A program made the position numbers and the translations under genes. DNA of 64,000 bases from JASGCP01 sp965263285 (lineage in GTDB: Bacteria > Bacteroidota > Bacteroidia > Chitinophagales > Chitinophagaceae). Positions 45,278 through 54,643 of this stretch are shown here, piece after piece. The notes under the pieces were generated by a model, which saw nothing but the letters and a program-made list of their open reading frames with translations, had not been told where the DNA came from and made no database searches. The stretch spans positions 992,001-1,056,000 of the forward strand of contig CBDHHD010000004.1 in assembly GCA_965263285.1 (NCBI GenBank). Reading direction: 5' to 3'. The stretch's first letter is position 1. Every line of letters begins with the position of its first letter.

Positions 45278-45913
45278 ATGCTTGAAAGTTTTTTTCTTGT
45301 TTTATTCATCTTATTAGGCTTTCTAATATTACCAGGTCCTGATTTTTACTCTATTATTCGTTTTGCTATTCATAATGGTAGAAAAACAAGTATCCTATGT
45401 GCTGTTGGCATTAGTATAGGATATTTATGGAATGCTTCTTTTGCTTATCTTGTAGGAGAAGAATTATATACAGAATTTAAAATCATTTATACTCTTATCA
45501 TATCTATAGGTTGTACCTACCTATTATATATGGCAGTTACCATTATTATAAAAGTTATTAAAGGCAAGTCAACAACAATAATATATAACAAGTCAAATAA
45601 CACAAAAAACATTCATAGAAAAGCAGTATTAACAGGCTTTATATCTAATATAACCAATACTAAAACAATATTGATATCACTCACCATAATGCCCCTTATC
45701 ATTAAATGGCCACTTCATTTTGTTATTCTTTTATTTGTTTGCAGATGCTTAATAGGCTTTGGGTGGTACTTTATTATTGCCATGGTGTTTAATGAGAAAA
45801 TAAGAAGAATATTACTTAAACAAATGCGCTGGATAGATATAATTATGGCTATTATTTTTATTTTATTTGTAAGTGATATAGTTATTAATTATGTTGCCCC
45901 AGCCATTAAATAA
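45278..45913 (+). CDS. LysE-family amino acid exporter, copy 2
   Basis: The 211-residue membrane protein is a paralogue of the one at 43848: both begin with a hydrophobic helix ending LPGPDFYS-IIRFAI-NG and share KxxxxxGFISNITN in the middle and a similar last helix. PGPD is at 19-22. The two probably arose by tandem duplication and were then separated by repeat insertions. Its 3' end lies 14 bases from the convergent GH3 gene. The function is likely amino acid export, substrate unknown. Confidence 0.85.
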   Translation: MLESFFLVLFILLGFLILPGPDFYSIIRFAIHNGRKTSILCAVGISIGYLWNASFAYLVGEELYTEFKIIYTLIISIGCTYLLYMAVTIIIKVIKGKSTTIIYNKSNNTKNIHRKAVLTGFISNITNTKTILISLTIMPLIIKWPLHFVILLFVCRCLIGFGWYFIIAMVFNEKIRRILLKQMRWIDIIMAIIFILFVSDIVINYVAPAIK

Positions 45914-45927
45914 ATACCCTATTTATG

Positions 45928-47616
45928 TTAGTTATTTCCCGGCATTGCTTCTTCATACAATCTAATGGGCAATGTTCCAACTGGTTTCTTTATACCTAAA
46001 AGCATTTGCATAGTAACATACTGAATAGTAGGATTATCCTCATAAGCAACCAAGATATTTTTACCATGTATAAAAGATGGCAAAAGATAAGGAGAAGCTG
46101 ATAATATCATCAACACATTTGGGTATTCACTTATCAACTTAAAAAAAGAAAAATCATAAGAAGATAAACCAAAATGATGTGCTGGTCTCCAACCAATATC
46201 TCTTATATTTAATACAATTGGAATCTGGGGATGCGTAGCAACAAAAGACAAAATAGAATGTAATTGTATAGAGTCGTTCAACGCACTTTGATAGTGCATT
46301 ACAGTATAGTTTTTTTTCAATATATGTAAAAATGAATCATTAGGATGTGTAGCCAATTCAACATATACCATTGAACTACCTCTATGTAATGGGAATAGCT
46401 GACGATTGGTTAATCGAAATAATGTAATAGCATGTGTAGCAATGCGCTGGATAAGTATATCTATTCCTCTGTTCAAATCTTCTACTAAATGATAGGAAGG
46501 GGGCGCACTCCAATGTGATAGGCCAAGATTATATTTTAATAGCAATATTTTTCTTACTTTATCATTAATCGTATTCCAATCAACTTGTTTCTTTTGTATG
46601 GCATCTTGAATAACAGCAATGGCTGTATCTACATTACTTGGCAACAATAATATATCATTGCCTGCTATAAGCGATTGCCGAATGGCTTCTTTGCCTGTAT
46701 AATGATCGGTAATTGCTTTCATATCTAAAGCATCGGATATAACCAATCCCTTGAAATCCATACTATCTTTTAAATATCTCGTAATAATTACTTTAGAGAG
46801 AGAGGCAGGAAATGCCGTATCTACATTTGGAACTAACAAATGACCTACCATAATAGCTGTAGCCCCTTCTCTAATAGATTGACGAAATGGATACAATTCT
46901 TCAGTGTCTAATTCTGATAGAGACTTCTCAACAACGGGTAAGGCTAAATGAGAATCAATGCTTACCGAACCATGACCAGGGAAATGTTTTAAACAGCCCA
47001 TGACTCCTGCAGCATATAATCCCTTAACATATTGATTGGCATTATACGAAACCATTTTTTTATTTTCACCATAACTTCTTATACTAATAATAGGATTTAA
47101 TGGATTATTGTTAATATCTTCTATAGGACCAAAATCAATTTGAATACCCAAGCGTTTACATTGTTCCCCTATTAATTTGCCATATTGAAATACAATATCA
47201 TTGTGTTGGTAATCGTTCATAGCTCCTAACATCATTTGATGAGGCAAAGGAATAACACTATCTATTCTCATAGCAACCCCCCACTCTGCATCTAATGATA
47301 TGAATAGAGGACAACGAGAAATAGACTGGAATTGCCTAATAAGACAAAGCACTTGAGTAGGCGGATCTTTAAAAAAAATAAGCCCCCCTATCTTATATTT
47401 ATTTAACAATGTACTAATGGAATCTATTTGATGTGTACCCCAATCTGATGGCATACGAATAATGAGCAACTGTGTTATTTTATCTATGGGAGATAAAGTA
47501 GTAAACACACTATCTACCCAATGATTAGCTAACTTTGAAGGATGTAAAAAAAATTGCGATTGCGCTATATGAAAAGAAATAAAAAATAAAATAAATAAAT
47601 AAACTTTTTTTAGCAT
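45928..47616 (-). CDS. Glycoside hydrolase family 3, beta-N-acetylhexosaminidase type
   Basis: This enzyme should remove terminal N-acetylhexosamine, most likely from peptidoglycan turnover products. A signal peptide (MLKKVYLFILFFISFHIAQS) points to the periplasm. The family signature K210-H211-F-P-G-H-G..D221-S-H223 is present, with the probable nucleophile Asp295 in ISDALDM. Length is 562 residues: GH3 N-domain and the alpha/beta C-domain, ending GTLPIRLYEEAMPGNN. Many Bacteroidota homologues carry an extra beta-lactamase-like domain and reach about 1000 residues; that part is absent here. It lies nine bases after the DUF5606 gene and is probably co-transcribed with it. Confidence 0.88.
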   Translation of the reverse strand: MLKKVYLFILFFISFHIAQSQFFLHPSKLANHWVDSVFTTLSPIDKITQLLIIRMPSDWGTHQIDSISTLLNKYKIGGLIFFKDPPTQVLCLIRQFQSISRCPLFISLDAEWGVAMRIDSVIPLPHQMMLGAMNDYQHNDIVFQYGKLIGEQCKRLGIQIDFGPIEDINNNPLNPIISIRSYGENKKMVSYNANQYVKGLYAAGVMGCLKHFPGHGSVSIDSHLALPVVEKSLSELDTEELYPFRQSIREGATAIMVGHLLVPNVDTAFPASLSKVIITRYLKDSMDFKGLVISDALDMKAITDHYTGKEAIRQSLIAGNDILLLPSNVDTAIAVIQDAIQKKQVDWNTINDKVRKILLLKYNLGLSHWSAPPSYHLVEDLNRGIDILIQRIATHAITLFRLTNRQLFPLHRGSSMVYVELATHPNDSFLHILKKNYTVMHYQSALNDSIQLHSILSFVATHPQIPIVLNIRDIGWRPAHHFGLSSYDFSFFKLISEYPNVLMILSASPYLLPSFIHGKNILVAYEDNPTIQYVTMQMLLGIKKPVGTLPIRLYEEAMPGNN

Positions 47617-47625
47617 AAAAAATAA

Positions 47626-48030
47626 TTATGCTTTTTCCTCTTCTTCTCCTATAAAAGACATTCCATTTTTTTGCATCAGCTGAAACCACTGTACCATTTT
47701 CATTTTATCTTTTTGTTTTACTTTTTTATCATCCAAGGATGGATACACTTTAGTAAAATAGGTATTTATATCCGCATCATTTTTGACATCAGGGAGCGTT
47801 TCTGTATGATGCGCTTCCATTGCTTTAAAGATTTCTTCTAACTCAATTGTTTTGTTGCCCTTCACATACACTTCAATGGTCTTTAATTGTGATATAGCAT
47901 TTGTTCTGTTCGCTATAAAAAAACTTTGTTTGATATCTATGCTTTTTACAATAGCACCATCCGACTTGGTAGTAACAAGCTCATATAATCCAGGCTTACC
48001 CACAATAGAAAATATTTTAGCAAAATTCAT
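47626..48030 (-). CDS. DUF5606 family protein
   Basis: I take the ATG at 48030, which gives 134 residues beginning MNFAKIFSIVGKPGLYELVT, the usual start of this Bacteroidota-specific family. An in-frame ATG 16 codons upstream adds a basic stretch without similarity. The N-terminal half is beta-rich and the C-terminal half helical (DKMKMVQWFQLMQKNGM), ending in an acidic tail. The molecular role is unknown. It precedes the GH3 gene in the same direction. Confidence 0.75.
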   Translation of the reverse strand: MNFAKIFSIVGKPGLYELVTTKSDGAIVKSIDIKQSFFIANRTNAISQLKTIEVYVKGNKTIELEEIFKAMEAHHTETLPDVKNDADINTYFTKVYPSLDDKKVKQKDKMKMVQWFQLMQKNGMSFIGEEEEKA

Positions 48031-48105
48031 ATTTCTTTTTTTTCTACAAAGAAAAGCATTTTTTTTAAAACTTTTCAATATAATTTAATAGATGCAAAGA
48101 TTATT

Positions 48106-48133
48106 GGCTACATCCTTTTTCAGGCACTAAGAG
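48106..48133 (+). repeat. Solitary GGCTA-type element end
   Basis: GGCTACATCCTTTTTCAGGC followed by ACTAAGAG resembles the element ends at 57567 and 62213. No matching inverted end is near. It fills most of the short space between the DUF5606 and maf genes. Confidence 0.5.
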
Positions 48134-48151
48134 GTTTTTAACAAATACAAC

Positions 48152-48742
48152 TTACAAAAGTAACTTTATAGTTGGATAAATCAAAGAAATAGGCAAACCC
48201 ATAATATTATAATAATCTCCTTTAATAGAAGCAATCCCTACCATTCCTATCCACTCTTGTACACCATAACTGCCTGACTTATCATAGGGCTGATAGTTAT
48301 CTACATAATACGAAATCTGTTCGGTAGTTAAAGGCAAAAAACTCACTTCGGTAGTGGCGCAAAATGTTTTTATATTATCATCATACAACAAAACAACACC
48401 TGTAATAACTTGATGCGTACGGTTGGATAACTTTTCTAACATGTGAATAGCATCTGCTCTATCCTTAGGTTTGCCTAATATCTCAGGTGGCGCATATACA
48501 ATGGTATCAGCAGCTAATATTACACTTCCGGCATCCCCCCTATTTTCTTCTAACAAAAGCTGTTGGGTTGTATACGCTTTATGAGTAGCAATAAAAACAG
48601 AAACCTCTTGTGGAGATAAAGAAGACGGATACTCTTCTTTTGCATGAGAAACAACGACTTCAAAAGAAATGCCTGCTTCTGTTAATATAGACTGCCTTCG
48701 TAAAGATTGAGAGGCAAGAATTATTTTTCTACCCATATACAC
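48152..48742 (-). CDS. maf: Maf-family nucleotide pyrophosphatase
   Basis: Maf proteins hydrolyse non-canonical or pyrimidine nucleoside triphosphates (dTTP/UTP type) to monophosphates. The 196-residue sequence opens RKIILASQSLRRQSILTEAG, the family's SxxRR motif, carries the catalytic-region Asp79 in LAADTIV, and has LGKPKDRADAIHMLEKLSNR and YDKSGSYGVQEWIG. The start could be the first or third codon (MYMGRK). It begins three bases after the KdsC-like gene, a pairing seen often in Bacteroidota. Confidence 0.92.
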   Translation of the reverse strand: MYMGRKIILASQSLRRQSILTEAGISFEVVVSHAKEEYPSSLSPQEVSVFIATHKAYTTQQLLLEENRGDAGSVILAADTIVYAPPEILGKPKDRADAIHMLEKLSNRTHQVITGVVLLYDDNIKTFCATTEVSFLPLTTEQISYYVDNYQPYDKSGSYGVQEWIGMVGIASIKGDYYNIMGLPISLIYPTIKLLL

Positions 48743-48745
48743 TAT

Positions 48746-49252
48746 TTAGTTAAAATTCCAATCACCCCTTAATTGAAGAACCAATTGCATAACATCTCGT
48801 ACAGCCCCCCTTCCTCCATTACAAATAGAAATATAATGAGACACCAATTTAACTTCTGGCGAGGCATCTAAGGGACAAGCAGCTAAGCCTACTATTTTCA
48901 TTGCTTCAATATCTAATATATCATCTCCAATAAAAGCAATATTCTCTAAAGCAGTATTTGTTTTTTTTGATAATAACAAAAGCGTATCTTTCTTAGGAAG
49001 CGGTTCTATAAATACATTTTTTACCCCTAAATGACTCCATCTATTAGCCATTATTTGAGAGTTAGACACGCTAATAATAGCCACTTCATATCCTACAGAA
49101 ATAGCATGTTTAATTATAATGCCATCCTTTACATTATTATAGCGCAACACATCATCGGGAGTAATTAGTATGTTATTATTCGTAAGCACACCATCTATAT
49201 CAATAGCAAAACAAGAAATTTTTTTTAATCTTGACAACAGACTTGTTGACAT
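48746..49252 (-). CDS. KdsC-like HAD phosphatase (KDO 8-phosphate phosphatase)
   Basis: The enzyme would release phosphate from 3-deoxy-D-manno-octulosonate 8-phosphate in lipopolysaccharide core synthesis. It is a 168-residue cap-less HAD protein with the DxDG motif (D18-I-D20-G), a motif II serine region (IISVSNS), a lysine in PLPKKDTL, and D110-D111 in IGDDILD. The C-terminal GGRGAVRDVMQLVL is typical of KdsC. It is tightly packed between iscX and maf. Some Bacteroidota copies act on related sugar acid phosphates, so the precise substrate is inferred. Confidence 0.87.
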   Translation of the reverse strand: MSTSLLSRLKKISCFAIDIDGVLTNNNILITPDDVLRYNNVKDGIIIKHAISVGYEVAIISVSNSQIMANRWSHLGVKNVFIEPLPKKDTLLLLSKKTNTALENIAFIGDDILDIEAMKIVGLAACPLDASPEVKLVSHYISICNGGRGAVRDVMQLVLQLRGDWNFN

Positions 49253-49261
49253 ATCATTTAT

Positions 49262-49510
49262 TTATTTTTGATTATCTCGCCATTCATACACCCATGCACT
49301 TTGAATCATTTCCAAATGCCCTTCATTACTTTCACTCTTTGTGCCTTTAAAATTAGGAATAGATAACACCCACTCTAATAAATCAGAAAAACGAATACGA
49401 TAGATTTTACTTTCATCAAACTTATCTCCAAATCTTTCATATAATTTCATGGCAATATCTTCATAATCATTCCAATGAATAGGGGGCTCATATATTTGTG
49501 TCATAATCAA
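49262..49510 (-). CDS. iscX: IscX-like iron-sulfur assembly protein
   Basis: IscX is a small acidic adaptor that binds IscS and iron and modulates Fe-S cluster assembly. The 82-residue sequence has the family pattern IHWNDYEDIAMKLYERFGD, then RIRFSDLLEWVLSIPNF and a C-terminal IQSAWVYEWRDN. The start could be codon 1 or 3 (MIMTQ). It lies five bases after the ferredoxin gene; in E. coli iscX also follows fdx. No iscS, iscU or hscA is nearby here. Confidence 0.88.
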   Translation of the reverse strand: MIMTQIYEPPIHWNDYEDIAMKLYERFGDKFDESKIYRIRFSDLLEWVLSIPNFKGTKSESNEGHLEMIQSAWVYEWRDNQK

Positions 49511-49515
49511 TATTT

Positions 49516-49854
49516 TTATTCACCCAAAAATTGTGTTTGATCTGGAAGTAGAATATGAATCTTTCCACTCATCCCTTTACGTAAAACACATTGACAACCT
49601 AAACGAGAGTTAATGCGAGGATTCACAGCTCGATCAATAAAATCTTCTTCTTTATCAGTTAATTCGGCTACACATTCCTCTCCTTTATTTATATATAAAT
49701 GACAAGTACTACAAGCACAAACAGCCCCACAATTATGATGCAACTCTATTTGATTATCTAACAACACTTCTAAAAGACTATCCCCCGGCTGAATATTATC
49801 TAAAGTAATACTCTTAAGATCTTTCTGCTCAAAATCTACTTGAACTTGATACAT
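49516..49854 (-). CDS. 2Fe-2S ferredoxin, adrenodoxin type
   Basis: This is a small electron carrier for Fe-S cluster assembly or other redox reactions. I use the ATG at 49854 (MYQVQVDFEQKD); a longer TTG-initiated frame overlaps the promoter -7 box, and an ATG pair at 49866/49863 is another option. Counted from the chosen start, cluster ligands are Cys42, Cys48, Cys51 (CGAVCACSTC) and Cys87 (SRLGCQ), the ISC ferredoxin spacing. Two further cysteines (46 and 61) are not ligands in known members. It forms a compact operon with iscX, the KdsC-like gene and maf. Confidence 0.92.
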   Translation of the reverse strand: MYQVQVDFEQKDLKSITLDNIQPGDSLLEVLLDNQIELHHNCGAVCACSTCHLYINKGEECVAELTDKEEDFIDRAVNPRINSRLGCQCVLRKGMSGKIHILLPDQTQFLGE

Positions 49855-49878
49855 AACTATCATCATTTTTATTAAATA

Positions 49879-49886
49879 CAAAGATA
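49879..49886 (-). promoter_or_regulatory. Candidate -7 box (TATCTTTG) of the ferredoxin operon
   Basis: On the minus strand TATCTTTG fits TAnnTTTG and lies 24 bases before the ATG at 49854. Its position argues against the longest possible ferredoxin frame. A -33 box at standard spacing is not evident. Confidence 0.45.
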
Positions 49887-49910
49887 ATCTGATTTTACAA
49901 AAGACACTTG

Positions 49911-50300
49911 CTAATTATGGAAATTATGTAAAAGTAACATACAAACTAAAGTAATCATAGCAGGTAATGCTTGCGTAAAAAATATTTTTTTCATTGTAGT
50001 TACAGCACCATAAATACCTGCAACCATAACACAAATTAAAAAAAATACAGCCACATTTGTCTTCCAACTATCATTAGATATAAAAAAAGTCCATATCAAA
50101 CCCGCAGCCAAAAAGCCATTATATAAACCTTGATTACCTGCAAGCAACTTGGTATGTGTAAAAAAATTATCCAACGATGCAGGCATCGCTTCTTTAAATG
50201 TCTTTTTTCCTAGCGTTTCCCAAGCAAACATTTCTATATAAAGTATATATATATGCTCTAAAGCTATACATCCTATTAAGATGTTAATTAAAATAGTCAT
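49911..50300 (-). CDS. DUF1304 family membrane protein
   Basis: The 129-residue protein has four hydrophobic helices and the family signature NQGLYNGFLAAGLIW, preceded by EMFAWETLGKKTFK. DUF1304 proteins are predicted inner membrane proteins without known function. It sits alone, divergent from malQ, 56 bases before the ferredoxin gene in the same direction. Confidence 0.85.
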   Translation of the reverse strand: MTILINILIGCIALEHIYILYIEMFAWETLGKKTFKEAMPASLDNFFTHTKLLAGNQGLYNGFLAAGLIWTFFISNDSWKTNVAVFFLICVMVAGIYGAVTTMKKIFFTQALPAMITLVCMLLLHNFHN

Positions 50301-50346
50301 AATTATTGATTGATTAAAATCACGAAATAAACAAAAAAAACATGAA

Positions 50347-50381
50347 TTTTGACAAAGCTTTTTTAAGATTGCTTATTTTTG
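50347..50381 (+). promoter_or_regulatory. Candidate promoter of malQ (TTTTG, 22 bp, TATTTTTG)
   Basis: TTTTG at 50347-50351 and TATTTTTG at 50374-50381 match the -33 and -7 boxes, with spacing slightly longer than ideal. The malQ ATG lies 19 bases after the -7 box, so the leader would be very short. Confidence 0.5.
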
Positions 50382-50400
50382 CGCTTTAAATAGTATTTCC

Positions 50401-53163
50401 ATGAACATTACTTCTCAAAGAAAAACAAAAAGATCTAACACAAATAACCTTAAAGAAACATCTATACAACTTACTTTCTATATTAGATATAGTACGATAC
50501 ATGGACAGAATATCTTTCTTGTAGGAGACCATCCGCTACTAGGTAACGACAATGAAGATAACTCCATCCCTCTTACTTATGTAGATACCAATACTTGGAA
50601 AGTAGATATAGAATTTCCAAATATCTCCTTATCATTTTATTATTATTATATTGTAAAAAATATAGACGGCAGTGTGGTAAAAGATCTAAAGAGATTCCAT
50701 ATATTTGACAGCACCATACTATCTACTGCTACACATTACAATCTTATTGATACTTGGCAAGCAACATCATTTATAGAAAACACATTCTATACACTCCCCT
50801 TTACAAGAGTATTTACACCCATTCATAATAACAAAAAAAGAAAAAAAAACTCCTACACACATCTATTTCGCATACACGCTCCCTTATTACCTACCCACTA
50901 TACTGTTTGTTTATTGGGCAACCATGCTACCCTTAATCAATGGGGTACCACTACCCCTATTCTATTAGAAAAATACCAAGAACAATATTTCGAAATAGGC
51001 ATATCCCTTCCTGAGCATAGTTTAATAGAATATAAATACGGATTATATGATAAAAAAACAAAAACATTTATTGAATTTGAAAAAGGCGATAACCGCACCA
51101 TACAAACCACCAAACATATAAAAGAAGAAACCATCACCATCCTATCCGATGCATTCATTCGTCTTCCTTATATACAATGGAAAAATTCAGGATTGCTGAT
51201 TCCTGTTTTTAGTATACGAACAAAAGAAAGCTTTGGAGTAGGTGAGTTTTCAGACATTCCTTTCATAGCTAATTTTTGCAAAGCAATAGGATTATCTGTT
51301 ATTCAAATTCTTCCTATCCACGATACCATAGCAAATTTTACTCCATCTGACTCGTATCCATACGCAAGCATATCAGCTTTTGCATTTCATCCTATGTATC
51401 TACGATTAGAAGAGATGCTCTCAACCATATCAACTGCAAAAGAAAAATCTATACTAAAGCATATCAAAATAAAACAAAAAGAAATCAACGATCTACCTAC
51501 AATAGACTATCCTACCATGATAAAAGAAAAAATCATGATAGCAAAAAATATCTATGAACTTGAATATGCACGGCTCTCTAAAAACGAAATCTATACAGAA
51601 TTTATAACAACACAAGCTCATTGGTTAAAACCATACGCTGCTTTCTGCGTTCTAAGAGACCTTTACAAAACCCCTCAATTTACTACTTGGGAAATGCATA
51701 AGACTTATGAAGCAAATGCTATTGACGCATTCATAGAAAAAAATAAAATAGAAGTGTCTTTTTACTATTTTTTACAATACCACTTACACCGTCAACTAAA
51801 AAATGCTATAACCTATTTACATAAACAAGGCATTATATTAAAAGGCGATTTACCCATTGGCTTAAATAGATATAGTGTGGATGTATGGCAATATCCTAAC
51901 TATTTTAAAATTAATTGCCAAGCAGGTGCCCCTCCCGATTATTTCTCCGCCAAAGGACAAAATTGGGAATTCCCCACCTATCACTGGGAAGAATTAAAAA
52001 AAGACCATTATCAATGGTGGGAAAAGCGACTTACTCATACAGCACAATATTTTGATGCCTTACGCATAGATCATATATTGGGTTTTTTTAGAATTTGGAG
52101 CATCCCTCTCGCTGAAGGAGACGGCCGTTTAGGCTATTTTGATCCTATAGAACCCATTACACTACAAGAACTACAACAAATAAACATAACCCCCTCAGGA
52201 AGATTCATACTTCCTTATATAACAGAAGATATATTAACCGAGTTGTTTCAAGAAAGAAAAGATAGTGTTATCAACACATTTCTAATAAAAAATACTGATG
52301 CAACTTATTCTTTTAAAAATAGCTTTCCTCATGCCAAATCTATTCAACGATATTTTAAAGATCATATAAAACATAGCTTCCTTACTACCGACCGCGATGC
52401 ATTGCTTTATTTATTTACTAATCGCATTCTCCTTCCTCTACCTCATCAAAAAGATCAATATGCATTGTCCTATCATCTTACTAGTACTTCATCGTTTCAA
52501 GCATTAGATGTAAACACACAACATGTATTAAGGCAATTGTATAACGACTTCTTCTATCATCGACAACAGCACCTTTGGTATCAAAGAGCCCACGACATTC
52601 TTTCTTTTTTCCTTAATCATAGCAGCTTATTGCTCTGTGGAGAAGATTTAGGGTTTGTAACAGAGTCTATTACCAAACTCATGGGTGTACTATCTATTCT
52701 ACATAACGAAGTAGAAAGAATGCCTAAAAACAGTCATAACACTTTTGCTCCTATTCAACACCTTCCCTATCTATCTGTACTCTATTCATCCACCCATGAC
52801 ACAAGCACAATGGCAGGATGGTGGTTAGAACCTCATACCCCTAAAGACACTTACTACCATCATCAGCTGCATCAAAAAGGAGATGTGCCTTCCACTATTA
52901 CACCACAATTAGGCATGAATATACTCTCTCATTTCCTATCTTCTTCAGCTATGCTCTGCATTTTCTCTATACAAGATATTCTTATGACCAACAGCAAATG
53001 GCAAAGCAAAGATCCTGCAAAAGATCAAATCAATAACCCCAGCAACCCTCAACAATATTGGAATTGGCGCATGGAGCCACCTATAGAGGATTGTATAAAA
53101 GACACCTCATGGATAAAAGCCATACGAGCAGTTATTTCTCAATCTAATCATACCCCTCTATAA
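50401..53163 (+). CDS. malQ: 4-alpha-glucanotransferase (GH77) with N-terminal starch-binding modules
   Basis: The enzyme transfers alpha-1,4-glucan chains during maltodextrin and glycogen metabolism in the cytosol. The 920-residue protein has two CBM20-like modules first (about residues 20-130, LTFYIRYSTIHGQNIFLVGD; and about 155-255, LLGNHATLNQWG), then the GH77 barrel. Catalytic residues are visible: Asp557 (FDALRIDH, nucleophile), Glu748 (CGEDLG, acid/base) and Asp800 (STHDTS). GDLPIGLNRYSVDVWQYPNY and FSAKGQNWEFPTYHW are typical of the plant DPE2-like/Bacteroidota form. Its stop codon overlaps the next start (TAATG), so the two genes are translationally coupled. Confidence 0.94.
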   Translation: MNITSQRKTKRSNTNNLKETSIQLTFYIRYSTIHGQNIFLVGDHPLLGNDNEDNSIPLTYVDTNTWKVDIEFPNISLSFYYYYIVKNIDGSVVKDLKRFHIFDSTILSTATHYNLIDTWQATSFIENTFYTLPFTRVFTPIHNNKKRKKNSYTHLFRIHAPLLPTHYTVCLLGNHATLNQWGTTTPILLEKYQEQYFEIGISLPEHSLIEYKYGLYDKKTKTFIEFEKGDNRTIQTTKHIKEETITILSDAFIRLPYIQWKNSGLLIPVFSIRTKESFGVGEFSDIPFIANFCKAIGLSVIQILPIHDTIANFTPSDSYPYASISAFAFHPMYLRLEEMLSTISTAKEKSILKHIKIKQKEINDLPTIDYPTMIKEKIMIAKNIYELEYARLSKNEIYTEFITTQAHWLKPYAAFCVLRDLYKTPQFTTWEMHKTYEANAIDAFIEKNKIEVSFYYFLQYHLHRQLKNAITYLHKQGIILKGDLPIGLNRYSVDVWQYPNYFKINCQAGAPPDYFSAKGQNWEFPTYHWEELKKDHYQWWEKRLTHTAQYFDALRIDHILGFFRIWSIPLAEGDGRLGYFDPIEPITLQELQQINITPSGRFILPYITEDILTELFQERKDSVINTFLIKNTDATYSFKNSFPHAKSIQRYFKDHIKHSFLTTDRDALLYLFTNRILLPLPHQKDQYALSYHLTSTSSFQALDVNTQHVLRQLYNDFFYHRQQHLWYQRAHDILSFFLNHSSLLLCGEDLGFVTESITKLMGVLSILHNEVERMPKNSHNTFAPIQHLPYLSVLYSSTHDTSTMAGWWLEPHTPKDTYYHHQLHQKGDVPSTITPQLGMNILSHFLSSSAMLCIFSIQDILMTNSKWQSKDPAKDQINNPSNPQQYWNWRMEPPIEDCIKDTSWIKAIRAVISQSNHTPL

Positions 53164-54179
53164 TGGCTATAAGACTATCTTATCAAACACAAGAATTGCC
53201 CTTCCAACATCCTTTTGTCATATCTGGAGGAAGACAAAAAACACATCAACCTGCGTTAATTATATGCTTACAAATAGGGTCATTAAAAGGATGGGGTGAA
53301 GCGCCTGCTATTTCTTATTATCATATAACGATAGAACAAATGATAAAAGATTTAGAAAAGTATACACCATCAATTGAAAAATTTAGCCTTACAGACCCAG
53401 AGCGATTTTGGCATTTCTTACATCATCTTATTCCTCATAATCCTTTTCTTGTATGTGCATTAGATATAGCAGCTTGGGATATCTTTGGCAAAATGCATCA
53501 AAAACCACTCTATGAATTATGGAATACCTCCTGGAACAGTGCTATACAAACCGACTATACCATTGGCATTGACACCCCCGAAAAGATGATAGAAAAAATA
53601 AAACAAAAACCATGGCCTATCTATAAGATTAAAGTAGGTACTCACCAAGATATTGAAACAATTACCCTATTACGAAAACACACAAATGCCCCCTTTAGGT
53701 TGGATGCCAATGGTGGATGGACATTAGAAGAAGTACTTAGAAAAATACCTATCTTACAAGACTTGCAAATAGAAATGATAGAGCAACCGCTCCCCAAAGA
53801 GCAATGGGAAGAAATGAGTATATTATTCAACCAATCTCCCATCCCCCTATTTGCTGATGAGAGTTGCGTATTTGAACAAGATGTGATTAAATGTAAGAAC
53901 CATTTCCATGGCATTAATATAAAACTTACTAAATGTGGTGGATTAACCCCTGCCCTTAGAATGATTAAAGAAGCCAGAGAAAACAATCTCCATATAATGG
54001 TAGGCACCATGAACGAATCTACCATTGGCTCATTAGCCATTGCGCATCTCATCCCTCAAATAGATTTTGTTGATATGGATGGACCGCTTTTACTTTGCAA
54101 TGATCCTATAAAAAGCATTCATTATGAAAATGGACATATATCTATTCCACATACTCCAGGCCTAGGCATTACACTATAA
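53163..54179 (+). CDS. Dipeptide epimerase (enolase superfamily, L-Ala-D/L-Glu type)
   Basis: It probably interconverts L-Ala-D-Glu and L-Ala-L-Glu to recycle murein peptides, though related Bacteroidota enzymes act on other dipeptides. The 338-residue protein has the muconate-lactonizing subgroup residues: K155-x-K157 (YKIKVG), metal ligands Asp181 (LDANGGW), Glu207 (IEQPL) and Asp232 (ADES), and the opposite Lys254 (NIKLTKCGG). The ATG overlaps the malQ stop by one base. The C-terminal DMDGPLLL is the usual substrate-binding loop. The link to malQ in function is not obvious. Confidence 0.9.
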   Translation: MAIRLSYQTQELPFQHPFVISGGRQKTHQPALIICLQIGSLKGWGEAPAISYYHITIEQMIKDLEKYTPSIEKFSLTDPERFWHFLHHLIPHNPFLVCALDIAAWDIFGKMHQKPLYELWNTSWNSAIQTDYTIGIDTPEKMIEKIKQKPWPIYKIKVGTHQDIETITLLRKHTNAPFRLDANGGWTLEEVLRKIPILQDLQIEMIEQPLPKEQWEEMSILFNQSPIPLFADESCVFEQDVIKCKNHFHGINIKLTKCGGLTPALRMIKEARENNLHIMVGTMNESTIGSLAIAHLIPQIDFVDMDGPLLLCNDPIKSIHYENGHISIPHTPGLGITL

Positions 54180-54205
54180 AAATAGTATTGCTCACCTCCA
54201 TAGCA

Positions 54206-54643
54206 GGCTACGCCTTTTTTTGAGGGGCTGGAAGCATGACACATATAAACATGGAAATAATAGGAAATATTTGATGAGGACTGCCCTCAGATAAAGAGCG
54301 TTACCAAACGAGGTGAGCGAAGCGACCAGCGAGAATGTGGAGGTAGACATTTTTTTATATATGAATCGTTATGATGAGCATAAAGTATGTACATAAAAGA
54401 TACCTATGTATAAGCTCATCATAACGATTCATACCTAACCGTCTCCCATTCAATCTCGCTAGCGTAGCAAGACGTAGTTTTGTAGCTCTTTATCTGCAGG
54501 CTTTATTTTTTCTTTGTTTCTTTCTTTTGTATCAAGACAAAAGAAAGAAAAGGATATAAAAAATAAATGATGAACCTATACCTGAGTAATTACAAAAAAC
54601 ACAAATACCCCCCCCCCACAGCACCTCAAAAAAAGATGTAGCC
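54206..54643. mobile_element. GGCTA element, complete copy with 8-bp target duplication
   Basis: Left end GGCTACGCC..GAGGGGCTGG starts at 54206, right end CAGCACCTC..GATGTAGCC finishes at 54643. Immediately outside, CCATAGCA occurs on both sides (54198-54205 and 54644-54651): a perfect 8-bp target site duplication, direct evidence of transposition. The inside is the family palindrome (CAGATAAAGAGCGTTAC on the left, GTAGCTCTTTATCTG on the right). A run of ten C residues (54608-54617) precedes the right end. No transposase is encoded. It lies in the 500-base gap between the epimerase and pyk. Confidence 0.9.

Noticed and set aside
48030..48078. Longer DUF5606 N-terminus (extra 16 residues)
   Set aside because: The basic extension has no family counterpart, and MNFAKIFSIVGKPGLY is the usual start.
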